From positions 49,976,001-50,040,000 of the forward strand of contig CM044320.1 of the NCBI GenBank assembly GCA_024291935.2: a stretch of 64,000 bases of DNA, in the 5' to 3' direction. The stretch is from Okapia johnstoni. Lineage: Eukaryota; Chordata; Mammalia; Artiodactyla; Giraffidae. Position numbers and translations under genes: made by a program. Within the stretch, counting starts at the first letter, position 1, and each line of letters opens with the position of its first letter. The notes beneath the pieces were generated by a model, which ran no database searches, was not told the origin of the DNA, and worked only from the letters and a program-made list of their open reading frames with translations. This document shows positions 37,071-48,597 of this stretch, piece by piece.

Positions 37071-37190
37071 GAGATGTCAGGGCATGCAGAAGCCAGGCCT
37101 CCAGTAGATGTCAGGATGTGTAGATATAAAGGTGTGCAGTTATCAGGGTCCCAGTATGTCAGGGTGCACAGATGTTAAGGTGCACAGATA
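37071..37190. repeat. Degenerate minisatellite
   Basis: Units of about 15-18 bases resembling gatgtcagggtgcacaga recur at least five times with substitutions (gatgtcagggcatgcaga, gatgtcaggatgtgtaga, atgtcagggtgcacaga, tgttaaggtgcacaga). Confidence 0.7.
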
Positions 37191-37619
37191 TTAGTATTCA
37201 GTCATAATCCCATTGCATCTCTCCTACAGAAACTGTACCCTTCAGCTAAGCCTAAACTACCTTGAGGGACCCCTCTTATCCTCTCCTGCCCATTGTGACC
37301 TGGGCTCATCACACAGACCTTTGTCTATGTCATGCAACAGTCCCACCCTCAGAGCAGGGTCACTGTCCTCTCTACTTCACCCATCCTCCTCACCAGGCCA
37401 CACTGCCACAGCTCAGAAGACCACTCCCTCCTCCCCGGGCCCATCTGAAGGTCTTAATACTTACTGACAAATTGCTTTCAAAAAGGGTTGGGCAAACTTT
37501 CTGTTAGGTATGAGTTTAAAATATGCATATTCTCTTAACCAGCACTTCTAACTGCTGACAATTAGAATTAATTGTAGGCAATTTACCTTAAAGACAGTTG
37601 GACAAGTTGGTAAACAAGC
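37191..37619. other. Unassigned G+C-balanced sequence
   Basis: Overlapping 81-84 codon frames (37213-37507) arise from C-rich sequence (ccacactgccacagctcag). No domain recognised, no splice-bounded exon. Confidence 0.35.
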
Positions 37620-38000
37620 CGGATGTATAGAATGTTTATCAAGGTTTATTGTAGCAAAAACAATCACAAACAGGATTAATATCTTATAATAAGGGTTTGG
37701 TTAAATAGATTATGGAGCATTCTGTGAAAGAATACTCTGAAGCCATAAGAATGATTATGTAGTTCCTTATTTATTGAAATGAAAAGATATACCTGATAAT
37801 ATTCTTTTAAGAAAAAGAGAAAAGCAAACATTTCAGACTAGGTTTATACCTGTGATCCAATTTATGTAAAATCATCCATATGTATGTTTGGGTATGAAAT
37901 TGTAATATATTCAACGAAATGTTTAAAGTGCTTGTCCCTGGGTGGTGTAATTTTTATTTTCTTTGTATTTCCTATTTTCTCTTAGGATACTTATTTACTT
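37620..38000 (+). mobile_element. Old L1 3'-UTR-type fragment
   Basis: The wording tttattgtagcaaaaacaat, gggtttggttaaatagatta and ttgtccctgggtggtgtaat resembles the 3' part of an old mammalian L1 in plus orientation. Confidence 0.55.
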
Positions 38001-39039
38001 CTATTAATGAGATGAGTTAAGCTATTTTTATTAACAATGGTTTTACATCCATCAAAACTTTTATGTTTTGACCTACCCTCAAATTGCTGAGATTTTCCCT
38101 AGACATCTGTACCCTAACTGTACAGTGGAAAGAGCGTTGAACATCATATATATGCTCTATTCTTTATGCACAATCAAATTGGCTTATTAAAGAAATTGTC
38201 AGAAATTTTGCTATTATAAATTCAGTAAGATTAAAATATACTTATTGGAATGACAGTTTGCATAACACACACATACATACACATGTAAAGCCATATTTTT
38301 TGAGTTTTTTGTCTGTTCTGTAAATAAACATGAACACTTTCTTCCCTTCATATTGAAGTATCTGGTTATTTCTGGAAATATGAATACTTTATTCTTTATT
38401 TATTGAGAGGCCTAGTCACATATCAATAGCAGTTCTTACTGGCCTATCCAAAATTTTTATATTTTAATTTCCACTTCATGTTTACATTGTCTATAATTAG
38501 CAAAAAGAATAAACCTAACATATATTTAGTAATCAAACTAACCTTTCAAACCTATCCAAGAGATTCTGGTATTTGTTGAAAGGACTAGGTAGCACTGGAT
38601 ACAGTATAATTTAATTTAGGTGCTTTTTTAAAAATAAAGTGAAGATACACTGATTTTCTTAAAAGCACTTTCGTGCCATGCACATATGTTACAAGATACT
38701 TATCTTAGGCTTCTATTAGACCACTGAACTAATTGCCTTTTCTCCAGGGAAACCAGAAGTAATATTACTTATAGAGCCTAAAGACTTTCACAATTTTTTT
38801 CTAACCAGTCATTAGACCAGTAACAGTAGAACGTCTCTTATGTGGCCTGATAACTATCATGTGTAGCGTTCTGGCAAATATGTCTGTTTTCATTGAGTCT
38901 GATGAATTTTATCTGGAATTCCTCTAGATATTTAGAAAACTGTCTTAGTATTTGCTTCAATAATTAAGAAGCTGAGATGGCTAAATAAGAAATCAACCTG
39001 AACCTGAGATTAATAAATTCTTGAAGACTGACCTACGCA
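38001..39039. other. Unassigned A+T-rich sequence
   Basis: About 1 kb; nothing recognised. Confidence 0.35.
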
Positions 39040-39165
39040 AACATTGGTGTGATTACTGTCAGAGAATGTTTTGCCTATGTTCTCTTCTAGGAGTTTTATG
39101 GTGTCATGTCTTATATTTCAGTCTTTAAGCCATTTTGAGTTTATTTTTTACTTTGTCCCAGGAAA
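39040..39165 (-). mobile_element. L1 ORF2 fragment
   Basis: Reverse complement of L1 ORF2: ttttgcctatgttctcttct, aggagttttatggtgtcatg, aagccattttgagtttattt. Confidence 0.7.
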
Positions 39166-39454
39166 GGAGGCATTTAATCTTTGTTTTTTAACGTAGACAT
39201 TCTGTACTTCTGGTCAATGCACTTTTTTTTTTCTTTAATGATTAAAGCAATGTGCGTTTGGCCACAAACAGGCTGTTTTGGTTAGCATAAAATTCAAGTT
39301 AAATTATGTGCAAGCTAAAATGACTTCCCCATACCTCAATATGTAGAAGTTTCTTCTATTGATAATCATTAGCAATTAATTGAATTTCAATTATTAAGTA
39401 TGCAGTAAAGCCTTAAAATAACACTAGGAATGCAAATGTCATTGTAGGACCTCT

Positions 39455-39530
39455 TTCTTTTTTATATAGAAATTTAGTTGATTTACAATATTAGTGTCAT
39501 ATGTATAGCATAGTGATTCAATGTTTTTAT
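39455..39530 (-). mobile_element. L1 3'-end fragment
   Basis: Short minus-oriented L1 3' end (aaatttagttgatttacaat, gtatagcatagtgattcaat). Confidence 0.5.
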
Positions 39531-39540
39531 AGATTATATC

Positions 39541-39767
39541 GAGTTTGTTTTTGTACATGATATAAGAGTATGTTCTAATTTTATTGATTTACATGTGGCT
39601 GTCCAACTTTCCCAGCACCACTTGTTGAAGAGATGGTCTTTTTCCCATTTTTATATTTTTTCCTCCTTTGTCGAAGATTAATTGACCGTAGGTTTTTGGG
39701 TTTATTTCTGGGCTCTCTTTTCTGTTCCATTGATCCATATGCCTGTTTTTATACCAAAAGAGACATA
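39541..39767 (-). mobile_element. Inverted 5' half of an L1 insertion
   Basis: Minus-oriented L1 ORF2 sequence (gatttacatgtggctgtcca, cagcaccacttgttgaagag, ttctgttccattgatccata). It is followed at once by plus-oriented L1 sequence, the arrangement left by twin priming. Confidence 0.75.
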
Positions 39768-40345
39768 CACTCTTATGTTCTAGCAGCACTATTCAGAATA
39801 GGCAAAACATGAAAACAACCTAAATATCCATCGACAGATGAATGGACAAAGATATCATATATATATATACAACGGAATACTACTCAAACATTAAGAAGAA
39901 CAAAATAATGCTATTTGCAGCAACATGGATACAGTTAGAGATTATTATACTAGGTGAAGTAAGTCACACAGTGTGCCTGTGACAGGTAAGTGTGATATCA
40001 CTTATATATTGAATCTAAAATATGACACAAATGAACCCATCTACAAAACAGAAACAGACTCATAGACATAGAGAACAAACTTGTGGTTGCCAAGGTGCAG
40101 GGAGGAGGGAGAGGGATGGACTGGGGTTGGTAAATGCAAACAATTACTTTTAGAATGGATAAAATAAGGTCCTAATGGATAGCACAGGCAACTATATTCA
40201 ATATCCTATGATAAATCAAGCTGGAAAAGAATATAAAAAATAATGTATATATGTATAAAACTGAGTCACTTCGCTATACAGCAAAGAATGGAATAACATT
40301 GTAAACAAACTATATTTCAATAAAAACTTTTAAATAATTTTTTAT
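39768..40345 (+). mobile_element. L1 3' portion, direct orientation
   Basis: Plus-oriented end of ORF2 and 3' UTR: agcagcactattcagaatag near 39783, gatgaatggacaaagatatc near 39837, tgtaaacaaactatatttca near 40300, then an A/T tail. Confidence 0.85.
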
Positions 40346-40466
40346 GTAAATGCAGCAGCTCTTAGCTTTCTGTACAGTTAGACATTCTTACAATAAATTT
40401 ATGTTCCTTCTCCTCTCCATAAGAGATTGAGGTAAATTATCAGAATTTAACCTCCTAGGCCTTATA

Positions 40467-40550
40467 TGGGGCTTCCCTGGTGGCTCAGATGGTAAAGTAT
40501 CTGCCTGCAATGCAAGAGACTGGAATTTGATCCCTGGGTCAGGAAGATCC
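40467..40550 (+). mobile_element. Bov-tA SINE head only
   Basis: The tRNA-derived head (ggggcttccctggtggctca ... gatccctgggtcaggaagat) without the rest. Confidence 0.85.
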
Positions 40551-40861
40551 TGTATTTGTCATCCCTGAAATTGAGATTATCCTGTAGGTATCTTTCAACT
40601 CCAGAATAGTTATGCTTTTGTGATAGGGTTTTAACTTTCCCTCCTGCAATAAAATTGCTACATACTTTGGGAATGTTCCAAACAATAATAATGACTTAAG
40701 AAATTACTCAGATATTGACAGCTCTGGGAATTTGTGATACTATCCATAATTTTATTCTTCTGCTAAATTTCCTCTTGCCAAAACTTTTAAAAGAACTAAT
40801 ATTTGAAATATGGAAATGACAAAACTGTTAGTTCAATGTGAGCATTCAATGGGAGCAGTGC
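40551..40861. other. Unassigned gap
   Basis: About 310 bp A+T-rich; nothing recognised. Confidence 0.35.
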
Positions 40862-43110
40862 TTTGTTGTTGTTCAATTGCTAAGTTGTATCTAACTCTTT
40901 ACAACCCCATGGACAGCAGAATGCCAGGCTCCCCTGTCCATCACTATCTCCCAGAGTTTGATGATTCATGTCTGTTGCGTTGGGGATGCCATCTAACCAT
41001 CTCAAACTCTGCTAACACCTTCTCTTCCTGCCCTCAGTCCTTCCCAGCATCAAAGTCTTTTCCAATGAGTGTACTGTATGCATCACGTGGCCAAGGTATT
41101 GGAGCTTCAGTTCAGCATCAGTCCTTACAGTGAATATTCAGGGTTGATTTCCTTTAGGGTTGACTGGTTTGATCTCCTTGCAGTACAAGGGACTCTCAAG
41201 AGTCTTCTCCAACACCACAGTTCAAAAACTTCGATTTTTCAGTGCTCAGCCTTCTTTATGGTCCAACTCTCACATTCATATATGACTACTGGAAAAAAAC
41301 ATAACTTTGACTAGATGGACCTTTGTTGGCAAAGTAATGTCTCTGCTTTTTAATATGCTTGTCTAGGTTTGTCATAGCTCTTCTTCCAAGTAGCAAGGTT
41401 CTTTTAATTTCATGGCTGCAGTCAATGTTCACAGTGATTTTGGAGCCCAAGAAAATAAAATTTTTCACTGTTTCTACTTTTCTCCCTTCTATTTGCCATG
41501 AAGTGATGGGACCAGATGTTATAATCTTAGTTTTTCAATGTTGAGTTTTAGGCCAGTTTCTTTTTACTTTCCTCTTCCACTCTCTACAAGAGGGTCTTTA
41601 GTTCTTTTTCATTTTCTGCCATTAGAGTGGTATCATCTGTGTATTTGAAGTTGTTGATATTTCTCCTTGCAATCTTGATTCCAGCTTGTGATTCATCCAA
41701 CCCAGAAGTTAGATAAGCAGGGTAACAATATACAGGCTTGTCATTCTCCTTTCCCAATTTTAAACCAGTCTGTTGTTCCATATCCATTCCTACCTGTTGC
41801 TTCTTGACCTACATACAGGTTTCTCAGGAGACAAATAAGGTGGTCTGGTATTTCCATATCTTTAAGAATTTTCCACAGTTTGTTGTGATCCACCCAGTCA
41901 AAGGCTTTAACATAGTCAATGAAGCAGAAGTAGATGTTTTTCTGAAACTCCTTTGCTTTCTCCATGATCCAAAAAATGTTGGCAGTTTGATCTCTGGTTC
42001 TTCTGCTTTTTCTAAATCTAGCTTCTACATCTGAAATTCTTGGTTCACATACTGCTGAAGCCTAGCCTGAAGGATTTTGAGTGTGACCTTGCTAGCACGT
42101 TAAATGAGTGCAGTTGTATGGTGCTTAGTTGCTCAATTGTGTCTGACTCTTTGTGACCCCATGGACTGTAGCCCACCAGGCTCCTCTGTCCATGGGGTTT
42201 CTCTGGGCAAGAATATTGGAGTGTGTTGCCATGCCTGCCCCTCCAGGGGATCTCCCCAACCCAGGGATTGAACCCAGGTCTTCTGCATTGCAGGCTGATT
42301 CTTTACCATCTGAGCCATCAGGGAAGCCCAAGAATACTGGAGTAGGTAGCCTATCCCTTCTCCAGGGGTACTCCCTGACACAGGGATCGAACCAGGATCT
42401 CCTGCATTGCAGGTGGATTCTTTACTAGCTGTGCTACCAGGGAATTTCAGAGCTACCTGGGAATTTCAGTTGTGCAGTAGTTGGAACATTCTTTGGCATT
42501 GCCCTTCTTTGGGATTGGAATGAAAACTGACCTTTTCCAGTCCTGTGGCCACTGTTGAGGTTTCCAAATTTGTTGACATATTGAGTTTAGCACTCAATAT
42601 GTCATCTTTTAGGATTTTATATAGCACAACTCGAATTCCATCCAAGTTTTGTTTGTAGTAATGTTTCCAAAGGCCCACTTGACTTTACTCTCCAGGATGT
42701 CTGGCTCTAGGTGGGTGATCACACCATCATGTTACTTGGGACACTAAGAATTTTTTGTATAGTTCTGTGCATTCTTGTCACCTTTTCTTAATCTTTTCTG
42801 CTTCTGTTAGGTCCTTAGCATTTCTATCCTTTATCATGTTCATCTTTCCATGACAGAGATGGGTATCTCCAATTTTCTTGAAGAGATTTCTAGTCTTTCC
42901 CATTCTGTTGTTTTCCTCTATTTGTTTGCATTGTTCACTTAGGAAGTCTTTCTTATTATTCCTTGCTTTATTCTCAAACTCTGCGGTTAGTTGGTGTATC
43001 TTTTCCTTTTTTCCTTCCCTTTTGCATTTCTTTTTTCAGCTTTTTGTAAAGCCTCCTCAGCCAACCACTTTGCCTTCCATTTCTTTTTCTTTGGCATGGT
43101 TTTGGTCTCA
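40862..43110 (-). mobile_element. Older BovB LINE split by a SINE
   Basis: About 1.9 kb of BovB in minus orientation, from the 3' terminus at the left through the C-terminal region and reverse transcriptase to the linker at the right. It is interrupted at 42118-42467 by Bov-tA sequence. The RT core reads Y-T-D-D (complement of atcatctgtgta, 41632-41643) instead of Y-A-D-D, and the surrounding frame is broken repeatedly. Another landmark is KNIYFCFIDYVKAFDWVDHN (RT motif A region). More diverged than the copies at 45.6 and 50.6 kb. Confidence 0.95.
42111..42474 (-). mobile_element. Composite Bov-tA insertion in BovB
   Basis: A full minus-strand Bov-tA unit (about 42118-42328) followed by a second partial unit (about 42329-42455), inserted into the BovB. 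BovB sequence stops after cagttgt (42111-42117) and resumes with cagttgt (42468-42474), a 7-bp target duplication. Confidence 0.9.
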
Positions 43111-43149
43111 AAATATGGTTAAACATTTGAAACAGAATTTGGTTAATAA

Positions 43150-43378
43150 TGAACATGGCTGTAGTAGACAGATTAATTCCCTCCTCCGTAGTCTAACCTT
43201 TACAACCTATGATTATGTGATGACCTTATATGGCAAAGAGACTTTGCAGATGTGATTAAGTTAAAGATACCTGAGGTGGGGAGATACCCTGGATTATCCA
43301 TGTGGACCCAAATGTAAGCACAATGGTCCTTATAAGAAAAAGGATGGAGGGTCAGAGTCAGAGAAGGCTATATGATGG
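43150..43378 (+). mobile_element. MLT1-type LTR fragment
   Basis: tgaccttatatggcaaagag, actttgcagatgtgattaag and ctggattatccatgtggacc are typical of the MLT1 (mammalian LTR, ERVL-related) repeats. The element lies between two BovB copies and ends where the second begins. Only LTR sequence, no viral genes. Confidence 0.75.
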
Positions 43379-43953
43379 TGGATGATACCACCGTTATGGC
43401 AGAAAGTGAAGAAGAACTAAAGAGCATCTTGATGAAAGTGAAAGAAGAGAGTGAAAAAGTTGGCTTAAAAGTCAACATTCAGAAAACTAAGATCATGGCA
43501 TCCGGTCCCATCACTTCATGGCAAATAGATGGGGAAACAGTGGAAACAGTGGCTGACTTTATTTTTCTGGGCTCCAAAATCACTGCAGATAGTGACTGCA
43601 GCCATGAAATCAAAAGATGCTTACTCCTTGGAAGGAAAGTTATGACCAAACTAGACAGCATATTGAAAAGCAGAGACATTACTTTGTCAACAAAGGTCCA
43701 TCTAGTCAAGACTATGGTTTTTCTAGTAGTCATGTATGGATGTGAGAGTTGGACAATAAAGAAAGCTGAGTGCCAAAGAATTGATGCTTTTGAACTGTGG
43801 TTCTGGGGAAGACTCTTGAGAGTCCCTTGGACTGCAAGGAGATCAGTCCTGGGTGTTCACTGGCAGGACTAATGTTGAAGCTGAAACTCCAATATTTTGG
43901 CCACCTGATGCAAACAGCTGACTCATTTGAAAAGACCCTGATGCTGGGAAAGC
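43379..43953 (+). mobile_element. BovB LINE missing both ends
   Basis: Plus-oriented BovB starting within the RT catalytic motif (only DDTTVMAESEEELKS remains) and running through the C-terminal region. It stops at gaccctgatgctgggaaagc, about 150 bp before the normal 3' terminus. A 166-codon frame is open from 43372. Loss of the 3' end is not explained by 5' truncation and points to a later deletion. Confidence 0.93.
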
Positions 43954-43984
43954 AGCATTAAACTATTAATAGATATTTGCTGAA

Positions 43985-44140
43985 TGTATTGTCTATGGCA
44001 CAGGTCTGCTGACTCTCTCCTTAAAGGTTAGATAGTGACTATTTTAGGCTTTGATACTGTATGATCTCTGTTGCAATTATTAAATAACAGCCTTATTTAT
44101 GAAAATTGGCAGTTGGCTGGATTTTTGATGAAGTTTACTG
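43985..44140. mobile_element. Candidate hAT-type MER element
   Basis: The wording ttttaggctttgatactgta, then gatctctgttgcaattatta resembles a non-autonomous hAT transposon common in mammals. Family not certain. Confidence 0.5.
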
Positions 44141-44664
44141 ACAACTGGAATATGGAATAAAAAAAATTAGGACCCACATCAATATGGGTCTACTTGGAAA
44201 TATTTTCAGGTGATAAAATGTTTTATCCTGTGCAGAAAAATTGAAACTTATTAAAAGAAGGCAAAAAATGTATGCTCCATAGGTAATAAGTCTCTGAAGT
44301 GCCAGTTTCTAAACTTTCAAACTCAAAGCATAATTTCACAGAAATAATTTTAGATGTTCAACTTAAACACATTTCTCAGCAACTAAAACCACATTACAGT
44401 TGGTATAGAACCACTCTGGACTTTTAGAAACTAAATTCTAAATGAGATGTGTACCCTCTGTGGTATGTGAGATGGGTACTTCTTCCAAGTGTTAGTGAGC
44501 AACTAGTTGGTGCAAAACTATTAATTCTATCGAAGTTAAGGCCCAACTCAAATGCGTTTTCCTTCCTAAAGGTTTAGTCAGTCCTCCCTTGCCAGAAATC
44601 TTTCTCTTAATATTCAGATAACTCATTTTTTTACATCTGTAAATCTCTCCCTTTTATTATGATT
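44141..44664. other. Unassigned gap
   Basis: About 520 bp; nothing recognised. Confidence 0.35.
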
Positions 44665-44671
44665 ATATGTA

Positions 44672-44744
<73 letters not shown>
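44665..44744. repeat. (TG)n(TA)n microsatellite
   Basis: About 11 GT units (44672-44692) followed by about 26 TA units (to 44744), abutting the 3' end of a minus-strand BovB. Confidence 0.98.
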
Positions 44745-44747
<3 letters not shown>

Positions 44748-44748
<1 letters not shown>

Positions 44749-45031
44749 AGATCAGTTGCTCAGTTGTGTCTGAGTCATTGTGACTCCATGTACTGCAGCA
44801 TGCTAGGCTTTCCTATCCTTCCCTATCTCCTGGAGTTTGCTCAAACTCATGTCCATCGAGTCAGTGATACCATCCAACCATCTTATCTTCTTTCACCCTC
44901 TTCTCCTCCTGCCCTCAATCTTTCCCAGCATCAGGGCCCTTTCCAGTGAGTCAGCTCTTCTCATCAGGTGGCCAAAATGTTCGAGCTTCAGCTTCGGCAT
45001 CAGTCCTTCTAATGAATATTCAGAGTTTATT
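44748..45031 (-). mobile_element. BovB LINE 3' end
   Basis: 284 bp of BovB 3' terminus in minus orientation (gatcagttgctcagttgtgt to ccttctaatgaatattcaga). 5'-truncated; its 3' tail is the TG/TA microsatellite. Confidence 0.93.
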
Positions 45032-45049
45032 CCCAATATCTATTGTTTT

Positions 45050-45175
45050 AGGTTGTAAGCTGCCTGAGGGCAGTGTCTGTGTTTAACAAATGTTTATGCT
45101 TCAGCACACTCTGCTTTATGCCTTGCATACAGTAGACACTCAGGCTATGCTAATTAAATTCTGAATTTTTCTTGG
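45050..45175 (+). mobile_element. L2-type LINE end
   Basis: tgcctgagggcagtgtctgt, then gccttgcatacagtagacac resembles the L2 3' end. Confidence 0.65.
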
Positions 45176-45209
45176 TATCTGCCTTATAGGGAGATAAGCT
45201 AGAATGGTA

Positions 45210-45405
45210 TAAAAAGCATTTATTTTGGCAATCTGAATTCTGATTCTCCTTGATAACTTGCTAAGAATATATCCAACCTTTCTGAATCAGCCTCGGTTTC
45301 CACATTTGTAATATGAGGATGATTCCATACATTGTTTTGTGAGAATTAAATGAGTTGACCAGTGTCAAGTGCCTACAGAAAACCTAACACATTAAACATT
45401 AGCCT
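45210..45405 (+). mobile_element. MIR SINE
   Basis: Plus-oriented MIR: ctttctgaatcagcctcggt, ttccacatttgtaatatgag, gagaattaaatgagttgacc. Confidence 0.8.
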
Positions 45406-45577
45406 TTATTTTATCTAATGGATGTATGCAGTTTTTGTTTTATGTACTATTCAATGAATCCAATATTTTAAAAAGGTTGAATTAATAACCCATTAATAAG
45501 TAAATGTGAACAATGCAAAAAAAGGCAAATGACATCTCCATTGAGTGTTCATTAGTAAAATGTTGCACTGTTTTCTG

Positions 45578-46790
45578 TTCAGTTCAGTTCAGTTGCTCAG
45601 TTGTGTCCGACTCTTTGTGGCCCCATGAATCGCAGCACGCCAGGCCTCCCTGTCCATCACCAACTCCCAGAGTTTACCCAAACCCATGTCCATCGAGTCA
45701 GTGATGCCATCCAACCATCTCATCCACTGTCGTCCCCTTCTCCTCCTGCCCCTAATCCTTCCCAGCACTAGGGTCTTTTCCAATGAGTCAACTCTTCGCA
45801 TGAGGTGGCCAAAGTATTGGAGTTTCAGCTTCAGCCTCCGTCCTTCCAATGAACACCTAGGACTGATCTCCTTTAGGATGGATTGACTGGATCTCCTTGC
45901 AGTCCAAGGGACTCTCAAGAGTCTTTTCCAACACCACAGTTCAAAAGCATCCATTCTTCGGCACTCAGCTTTCTTTACCGTCCAACTCTCACATCCATAC
46001 ATGACCACTGGAAAAACCATAGCCTTGACTAGACGGACCTTTGTTGGAAAAGTGATGTCTCTGCTTTTTAATATGCTGTCTAGGTTGGTCATAACCTTCC
46101 TTCCAAGGAGTAAGCATCTTTTAATTTCATGGCTGCAGTCACCATCAGCAGTGATTTTGGAGCCCCCCAAAATAAAGTCTGACACGGTTTCCACTGTTTC
46201 CCCATCTATTTCCCATGAAGTGATGGGACCAGATGCCATGATCTTAGTTTTCTGAAGTTGAGGTTTAAGCCAACTTTTTCACTCTCCTCTTTCACTTTCA
46301 TCAAGAGGCTCTTTTGTTCTTCTTCACTTTCTGCCATAAGGGTGGTGTCATCTGCATATCTGAGGCGATTGATATTTCTCCCGGCAATCTTGATTCCAGC
46401 TTGTGTTTCTTCCAGCCCAGCGTTTCTCATGATGTACTCTGCATATAAGTTAAATAAGCAAGGTGACAATATACAGCCTTGACATACTCCTTTTCCTATT
46501 TGGAACCAGTCTGTTGTTCCATGTCCAGTTCTAACTGTTGCTTCCTGACCTACATACAGGTTTCTCAAGAGACAGGTCAGATGGTCTGGTATTCCCATGT
46601 CTTTCAGAATTTTCCACAGTTTATTGTGATCCACACTGTCAAAGGCTTTGTCATAGTCAATAAAGCAGAAATAGATGTTTTTCTGGAACTCTCTTGCTTT
46701 TCGATGATCCATCGGATGTTGGCAATTTGATATGTGGTTCCTCTGCCTTTTCTGAAACCAGCTTGAACATCTGGGAGTTCTGTCAACAAA
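45578..46790 (-). mobile_element. Young BovB LINE with largely open ORF2
   Basis: 1.2 kb of BovB in minus orientation covering most of the reverse transcriptase and the whole C-terminal region. Two long frames, 198 codons (46802 to 46206) and 216 codons (46239 to 45589), overlap, so one indel near 46220-46260 separates them; a further small change ([11 protein letters not shown]) lies just inside the second. The RT core Y-A-D-D is intact (complement of gtcatctgcata, 46347-46358), with YFCFIDYDKAFDSVDHN and GVCQGCILSPCLFNLYAEY. The endonuclease is missing through 5' truncation, so it cannot move on its own. Few substitutions suggest a fairly recent insertion. Confidence 0.96.
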
Positions 46791-46921
46791 TATTTTATCC
46801 ACTGTACTTCTTACAGTTACTTTACTAGTAAATATAAAGCTCTATTTAATTTGAATGAACTCCTAGAAGGACTTTTATTACTTACTTTAATTCCTGGTGT
46901 AACTGAGATTTGGTCCTACTT

Positions 46922-47224
46922 ATTAGGCTTCTGGAGAAGGCAATGGCACCCCACTCCAGTACTCTTGCCTGGAAAATCCCATGGACAGAGGAGCCTGGTA
47001 GGCTACAGTCCATGGGGTCACTAAGAGTCGGACACGACCGAGCAACTTCACTTTCACTTTTCCCTTTCATGCACTGGAGAAGGAAATGACAACCCACTCC
47101 AGTATTCTTGCCTGGAGAATCCCAGGGACGGCGGAGCCTGGTGGGCTGCCATCTATGGGGTCGCACAGAGTCGGGCATGACTGAAGCGACTTAGCAGCAG
47201 CAGCAGCAGCAGCATTAGGCTTCT
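46922..47224 (+). mobile_element. Bov-A2 SINE with (AGC)n tail
   Basis: Two BovA monomers joined by the ttcactttcacttttccctt linker, plus orientation (46933-47213), with a tail of seven AGC units. Perfect 11-bp target duplication attaggcttct at 46922-46932 and 47214-47224. One of the most intact SINEs here. Confidence 0.97.
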
Positions 47225-48597
47225 ACATTCTGAAAACAGACAAAATTAATAGGAATTATAAGGGAACTTAAAGGAAAAATGGTATCCACTATCTTTTTAT
47301 ATCCTATGGATGAGCAGTATATTTTATACTGGAAGGGAGAAACAATCATAAGAAAAAATGAAGGTTATCATCAGCCTTGCTCTTTTTTATATTTCTGGCA
47401 TGTTTGTGCCTAGGTGTGATAATGCACCACAACTCTTCTGTGAGACTCTGCAATCCAGCTCTGCTCAGGCTGGACGATGATATTCCCTTTTCCATGTGCC
47501 TCTTCCCCCTGTTACCCTGCTCCTTACCAAACCCAGTTTTCCAAGATGGTTTTGCACTCGGCCTAATTTGTGTTAGTCATCTCCTGAAGCCTCTTGCTAC
47601 AGTAGCTTAATGCATTGGAAAAGTGAGTAAAAAATTACTTCTTCTTGGTGCAAAGGTAAGGGGCTGGGGTTGGTATGTATCATGAAGGGGATACATGCAA
47701 CTCTATGAAGAGAACAAGTGAAAAGGGAAAGGAAATAATAGGTGGGTAATGATGAAAGGAAAATGGTAAGGTAGATGGAGAAGAAAAAAAGAGCTGTAGC
47801 TTCTATCTGTAATCTACAAATGTAGAATGTCGGTGTATTTGTAATTTTTGACCACAAGTGGTATATTGATTTTTCAAACATAATGTGATGATAGAAATAC
47901 AAGGTGGAAGCTTGAGCAGTTTGTCACTGTCACCTGAATGTGGAGAGGAAATTATAGAATGTTATATACCTTTGATGAGTCGTTTTTCATTGCAACAAGT
48001 GGACAGCTGGCTACCTAAAATACATTAAAAATGTATTATTTCAGGGGCTTATCATTTTATGATAATTAAGTTTGTAATTTACTCTTCAATTGTTTTGTGT
48101 ATAACAACATATGTTGTGTTGCAACAGAAAAAATATTTAGAAACCAATATATATTAATATATTTCAGTTCTTAATGTAATCTTTAAATTTCCTTAGGTCA
48201 GGACATTTCAAAGACAACTATTTTTATATGACTTCTCAGATACAGTTAATAAAGCTGATTCATTTTAATGCCTTGATTTCTTCAACTATATACAATGGGA
48301 TTGTACATACTTAGATGGTTCTTATATGGTTAAACTAGCCTCAAAAATGACTTGGCATATCAGAAGTGCTTCTTTTGGAGATCATTTTGTTCTGTGCCTC
48401 AAAAATTAGAAAAGAAAAAAATCAGAAAAGATAATATCAAATGGCTTGCCAATTCTGTCTTTCTTTTGGTTTCAGAATTTTAGTTTATAGTAATGTTTTA
48501 ACATGCATGTTACAGTTTCTTAATTCTAACTTGTTTTCATAGTTCTTTTCCCATTTATGTAGTCACTTTAAAATATATTCTTATATGTTTCGTCTTT
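47225..48597. other. Unassigned sequence
   Basis: About 1.4 kb. Frames of 77 codons (47377, +) and 101 codons (47902 to 47597, -) lack recognisable domains, and no repeat was identified. Confidence 0.35.

Noticed and set aside
44659..44949. A 96-codon frame with a long YIYIYI run
   Set aside because: Translation of the TG/TA microsatellite continued into antisense BovB.
45589..46802. Long minus-strand frames as host genes
   Set aside because: They are BovB ORF2 (reverse transcriptase and C-terminal region) split by a frameshift.
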